Part shown: positions 7,401-9,909 of the stretch, one piece after another | Layout: each line of letters opens with the position of its first letter | How positions within the stretch are numbered: position 1 is the stretch's first letter | The notes under the pieces: model-generated | The model's input: only the letters and a program-made list of their open reading frames with translations | The model's database searches: none | What the model was told of the DNA's origin: nothing | Translations under genes and position numbers: made by a program | From: Christensenella sp. UBA3857 | Lineage (GTDB): Bacteria; Bacillota; Clostridia; Christensenellales; CAG-138 | Assembly (NCBI GenBank): GCA_002392505.1 | Contig: DGHD01000009.1 | Coordinates: 1 to 9,909 of the forward strand | Length of the DNA: 9,909 nucleotides | Reading direction: 5' to 3'

Positions 7401-9047
7401 TTATTCCAGTATCATTATGTATTCGTAGATGGGCTGACCGCCGTCGAGAAGTATGACCTCGGTGAGAGGATGCGCCTTTTCGAGCCCAGCCTTTATCTCC
7501 TCCGCCTCGTTCATGTCGGCGTCGGCGCCGCAGACAAGCATCAGTATGCCGAAGTCGCCTGCGTTCAGCGCATCGGCAAGCTTGAGCGCCGCCGTCTTCG
7601 CATCGGGAGAATCGGAATAGATCGTGTCGCCGGAGAAGCCGATCCTGTCGCCCTCCACAACGGTCACGCCGTCCTTCTCGGTATTCCTGCTCGCACGGGA
7701 GACGACGCCGGTGACGACGCTCTCCATTATCTCGACGCAGCCCGCCTCTATCTCGTCGGTGTCGCCGGAGGAGGTATCGAGCATCGAAAGCGCGGCGTAG
7801 CATTCGCCGATCGAGCGGCTGGGGATGACGCGCACGTCCGCTTCCTTATACAGCGCCGCCGCCTGGCGCGCGGTGAGGATTATGTTGCCGTTGTTGGGGA
7901 AAACGAGTATCGTTTCGGCATTCGTTTCGGAGAAGGCGTTTATGAAGCTCTCCGCGGAGGGGTTCATGCTCTGCCCGCCGTCCACGACCGCGTCCGCGCC
8001 GAGCGAGAGGAACGTGTTCCTTATGCCGTCGCCCGCGGCGACCGCGACGATGCCGAATTTCTTCCTGGGCTTGGGCGGCTTGTAGTTGTTGCGGATGGTG
8101 GTCTCGTTATGCTGGAGCATCATGTTCTCGATCTTCATGGTCAGGAACTCGCCGTATTCGTGAACGTGGGCGAGGATCCTTTCCGGCTCCATCGAATGGA
8201 TGTGCACGCGGATCATGCTCCCGTCGCGGAAGGCGACCACCGACTCGCCGTTTGCTATGAGCCAGTCGATCAGCGGCTTCTCGTCGAATTCGGAGACCTT
8301 GCCGACCTTCTTTGTCTGGAGCCTTAAAAGGAACTCGGTGCAGTAGCCGAACTCAAGCTCGTCGTCCTCCGTAAAGGTATCGATGTCGGCATGCTGCGCG
8401 GCAGCGCGCTCTCCGCCGTTCGAGAATTCCCTGCCGTGGAGCGCGTCCTCCATGCCCTCGGCAATGTAAACAAAGCCCGCGCCGCCGGAATCGACGACGC
8501 CCGCCTCCCTCAAAACGTCGAGAAGCGTGGGCGTGCGGTCGAGCGAAGCGCGAAGCTCGTTCAGGAAATTCTCAAAATATTCTTCAAAATCGGTATTGTC
8601 GGTTATTCGGGAATTGGCATAGCGGACCGCGTCCGAATAGACGGTGAGTATGGTGCCCTCGACGGGCGTCTGCACGGCTCTGTAAGACTCCTGCACGCCC
8701 TTTTCCATGGCGGCGGCAAAAGTCCTTACGTCGGCGGCGGTCACGTTCTCGAACCCCTTTGAGATGCCCGCGAAAATGCGGGAAAGGATCACGCCCGAAT
8801 TGCCCCTCGCACCGAGGAGCATACCGTTCGCGATGCGCCTTGAGGTGCTGCCGAGCTCATCCGCCGCGCCCCCTGCGACGGCGGAATAGCCGGAGTCTAT
8901 CGTCATGTACATGTTATCGCCCGTATCGCCGTCGGGTATGGGGAATACGTTGAGTTCGTTCACTATAACGCGGTTCACGTTGAGCTTCGCCGCGCCCCCC
9001 TCGACCATATGGGCAAACAGCTCGCCGGTAAGCGTTTTCGTTTCCAT
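7401..9047 (-). CDS. fakA: Fatty acid kinase FakA (DAK2/YloV family)
   Basis: FakA is the ATP-binding subunit that phosphorylates FakB-bound fatty acid to acyl-phosphate. The 548-residue length fits the family. The N-terminal DAK2 (DhaL-like) nucleotide domain (about 1-205) has NVFPIPDGDTGDNM with Asp39, Asp41 and Asp44 as the Mg-binding triad, and GARGNSGVILSRI at 79-91. The middle domain has Cys236 in FGYCTEF and His282/His284 in VHIHSMEPE, consistent with the metal site known for FakA. The C-terminal domain has a DegV-like fold and ends GGQPIYEYIMILE, typical of the family. The start is set by GGAAGGAG at 9052-9059, a short 4-6 bases from the ATG at 9047. It is the first gene of the operon, behind a near-consensus promoter. 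Together with FakB and PlsX it would feed exogenous or recycled fatty acids into lipid synthesis. Confidence 0.93.
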   Translation of the reverse strand: METKTLTGELFAHMVEGGAAKLNVNRVIVNELNVFPIPDGDTGDNMYMTIDSGYSAVAGGAADELGSTSRRIANGMLLGARGNSGVILSRIFAGISKGFENVTAADVRTFAAAMEKGVQESYRAVQTPVEGTILTVYSDAVRYANSRITDNTDFEEYFENFLNELRASLDRTPTLLDVLREAGVVDSGGAGFVYIAEGMEDALHGREFSNGGERAAAQHADIDTFTEDDELEFGYCTEFLLRLQTKKVGKVSEFDEKPLIDWLIANGESVVAFRDGSMIRVHIHSMEPERILAHVHEYGEFLTMKIENMMLQHNETTIRNNYKPPKPRKKFGIVAVAAGDGIRNTFLSLGADAVVDGGQSMNPSAESFINAFSETNAETILVFPNNGNIILTARQAAALYKEADVRVIPSRSIGECYAALSMLDTSSGDTDEIEAGCVEIMESVVTGVVSRASRNTEKDGVTVVEGDRIGFSGDTIYSDSPDAKTAALKLADALNAGDFGILMLVCGADADMNEAEEIKAGLEKAHPLTEVILLDGGQPIYEYIMILE

Positions 9048-9076
9048 AAGGCTCCTTCCAAAAATAACGAATAAAT

Positions 9077-9130
9077 GCCGCGGCAGCCCCGCGCCGCAGA
9101 GAATAAAAAGGATAAAAAAACGGGGCCCGT
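9077..9130 (-). other. GC-rich hairpins in the fakA 5' leader
   Basis: In the fakA leader, ACGG (rc of 9127-9130) can pair with CCGT (rc of 9120-9123) around a 3-base loop, followed at once by seven T residues (rc of 9113-9119). Further down, GCGGC and GCCGC (9093-9097 and 9080-9084) form a 5-bp stem. The first resembles a small terminator about 10 bases after the predicted transcription start, but the stem is short; an attenuator is only a possibility. Confidence 0.3.
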
Positions 9131-9146
9131 GTATCTACACATAATA

Positions 9147-9175
9147 ATTATAATGTATGATCGGACATTTTTCAA
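9147..9175 (-). promoter_or_regulatory. Sigma-A promoter of the fakA-fakB-plsX operon
   Basis: On the minus strand, TTGAAA (9170-9175), a 17-base spacer and TATAAT (9147-9152) form a near-consensus promoter. The start point would be near 9140, giving a leader of about 90 bases. An 18-base near-palindrome at 9139-9156 (ACAT-N10-ATGT, 16 of 18 positions symmetric) covers the -10 and start point and could be an operator. Confidence 0.8.
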
Positions 9176-9222
9176 CAATTTGCGCCGATAACCGCGTTAA
9201 AAAGATTTTCCTTTTTCAGACC

Positions 9223-9251
9223 TTGTTCCGTGACGACATCCGTGTTATCAT
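9223..9251 (+). promoter_or_regulatory. Sigma-A promoter of the methionine sulfoxide reductase gene
   Basis: TTGTTC (9223-9228), a 17-base spacer and TATCAT (9246-9251), with extended TG at 9243-9244. It fires divergently from the fakA promoter. The perfect palindrome CATACTGTATG (9249-9259) overlaps the -10 end and start point and could bind a regulator. The predicted start near 9258 leaves an unusually long leader of about 144 bases. Confidence 0.7.
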
Positions 9252-9257
9252 ACTGTA

Positions 9258-9401
9258 TGCTTGATATTGGCACGAAAGGACGCCCGACGGAGCGAAAAAC
9301 CACTCGCTTATCACCGGCGTTTTGTGCTGCCGCCGCCTGAGCGCGGCGGCTTTACAGGCAAATAATCGAAAGGGCGCCTTTCCAGGCAAAGGCATAAAAA
9401 A
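9258..9401 (+). promoter_or_regulatory. Long structured 5' leader of the msrC gene (candidate cis-regulatory RNA)
   Basis: Three hairpins can be drawn in series. The first (9269-9328) is long and imperfect: GGCAC (9269-9273) with GTGCT (9324-9328), ACGCC (9280-9284) with GGCGT (9316-9320), and GAGCG (9290-9294) with CGCTT (9305-9309), separated by purine-rich internal loops. The second is GCCGCCGC (9329-9336) with GCGGCGGC (9343-9350), loop CTGAGC, followed by only TTT. The third is GCCTTT (9376-9381) with AAAGGC (9388-9393); its 3' arm is the only Shine-Dalgarno-like site, 9 bases before the ATG. An upstream AAAGG (9369-9373) can compete for CCTTT. I do not recognise a named riboswitch class. 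Confidence 0.5.
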
Positions 9402-9848
9402 ATGACCGATCACAAACTGATGAACGCGCAGCTCGAAGCGCTCGTAGCGGGCGTCCCCCACCCCGTCGCCAACATGGCGAACGCTTCCGCTCTTATTTGG
9501 GACAGTATGGACGAGCTCAACTGGGCGGGCTTCTATCTTATCGAGGACGGCAAGCTCGTTCTGGGACCCTTCCAGGGCAAACCCGCCTGTATAGAGATCC
9601 CCCTCGGCAGCGGCGTGTGCGGTACCGCGGCGGCGGGCGACACGACACTTATCGTAGACAACGTGCATGAGTTCCCCGGGCATATCGCGTGCGACTGCGC
9701 CTCGAACTCCGAGATAGTCGTGCCCCTTCACAAGGACGGGCGCGTTATAGGCGTGCTCGATATCGACAGTCCCGTATTCGCCCGCTTCACCGAAGAGGAC
9801 AGGCAGGGGCTCGAGGAATTCGCCCGGATACTCGAAGCGAATATATGA
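9402..9848 (+). CDS. msrC: Free methionine-(R)-sulfoxide reductase (GAF-domain fRMsr)
   Basis: A 148-residue single GAF-domain enzyme that reduces free L-methionine-(R)-sulfoxide in the cytoplasm, using thioredoxin-type recycling. The family signatures are clear: NWAGFYL (40-46), LVLGPFQGKPAC (52-63), GVCGTAA (71-77), FPGHIACDCASNSEIVVPL (91-109) and GVLDIDSP (117-124). Cys63, Cys73 and Cys97 have the same spacing (10 and 24 residues) as the catalytic and resolving cysteines of the E. coli enzyme; Cys99 is an extra one next to the catalytic site. The length is normal. The start ATG is preceded by AAAGG at 9388-9392, inside a predicted hairpin arm. The next reading frame begins within its stop codon, so it probably heads a longer operon. 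The symbol follows the E. coli name; ytsP is the Bacillus equivalent. Confidence 0.95.
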   Translation: MTDHKLMNAQLEALVAGVPHPVANMANASALIWDSMDELNWAGFYLIEDGKLVLGPFQGKPACIEIPLGSGVCGTAAAGDTTLIVDNVHEFPGHIACDCASNSEIVVPLHKDGRVIGVLDIDSPVFARFTEEDRQGLEEFARILEANI

Positions 9849-9909
9849 AACGGAAAAAAGGCGGTCCCAAGGGCGCATTCACTAAAGGAGATGCAGGTTT
9901 TCAGCCTGA
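9845..9909 (+). CDS. Start of an unidentified downstream gene (partial, C-terminus off the right edge)
   Basis: An ATG overlaps the msrC stop as ATGA, and the frame stays open to the window end. Twenty-one residues are visible, starting MKRKKGGPKGAF, a lysine- and glycine-rich N-terminus with no signal peptide. There is no clear Shine-Dalgarno site, so translation would rely on coupling to msrC. An alternative ATG at 9891 follows AAAGGAG (9884-9890) with no spacer, which is too close to work well. Too little is visible to assign a family. Confidence 0.4.
   Translation, partial: MKRKKGGPKGAFTKGDAGFQP

Noticed and set aside
7326..8327. Plus-strand 333-residue frame antisense to fakA
   Set aside because: No recognisable domain and no promoter or ribosome binding site; fakA on the other strand has full family signatures over the same bases.
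9186..9216. AAAAAG and CTTTTT inverted repeat as a terminator between the divergent promoters
   Set aside because: The stem is almost all A-T and lies between two divergent promoters where no transcript needs to end; probably just AT-rich promoter DNA.
9269..9328. Possible match of the msrC leader to c-di-GMP, S-box or other known riboswitches because of GAAAGGACGC
   Set aside because: Only this short string resembles part of the c-di-GMP class; the required partner motifs and tetraloop-receptor parts are not present by eye, so no class is named.
9216..9878. Minus-strand 220-residue frame antisense to msrC
   Set aside because: It covers the msrC promoter, leader and coding region; msrC has complete family motifs and correctly spaced cysteines.

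Overview
The window looks like a stretch of a GC-rich Bacillota chromosome, most likely a gut-type Clostridia (Oscillospirales or Christensenellales-like). That is an inference from three things: AGGAGG-type ribosome binding sites with sigma-A promoters, the gene families present (CHAP/peptidoglycan-binding hydrolase, Gram-positive lipoprotein, FakA/FakB), and frequent ATA isoleucine codons despite the high GC. It reads as ordinary chromosome: no transposase, phage gene, tRNA, rRNA or CRISPR array is visible.

Layout. (1) 1-1766, minus strand: a secreted cell-wall hydrolase running off the left edge, with signal peptide, CHAP catalytic domain, three peptidoglycan-binding domains and long Pro-Thr linkers. 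(2) 1767-1930: a divergent promoter region. (3) 1931-5323, plus strand: an M20 metallopeptidase, then a secreted protein with Ig-like domains and a lipoprotein of unknown function that sit 15 bases apart as a pair. (4) 5333-5452: a convergent terminator zone with nested inverted repeats. (5) 9047 down to 5463, minus strand: a tight fakA-fakB-plsX operon. (6) 9048-9401: a second divergent promoter region, with a long structured leader on the plus-strand side. (7) 9402-9848, plus strand: free methionine-(R)-sulfoxide reductase, overlapped at its stop codon by the start of a further gene that leaves the window.

How the genes work together. The best-defined unit is fakA-fakB-plsX. FakB binds a fatty acid, FakA phosphorylates it to acyl-phosphate, and PlsX interconverts acyl-phosphate and acyl-ACP, so one transcript carries both ways of supplying acyl-phosphate for phospholipid synthesis. 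The hydrolase, Ig-like protein and lipoprotein are all exported and probably act at the cell surface. The M20 enzyme and the methionine sulfoxide reductase are housekeeping peptide-use and oxidative-repair functions.

The least explained parts are non-coding. The 5' leaders of the Ig-like gene and of the methionine sulfoxide reductase gene share a short element (GAAAGG[A/G]CGCCTTT, then a second AAAGGC close to the start codon) that can fold in two competing ways, one of them hiding the ribosome binding site. The second of these leaders also carries a long imperfect hairpin and a GC-rich hairpin and looks like a structured regulatory RNA. I did not find a clearly new multi-gene system.
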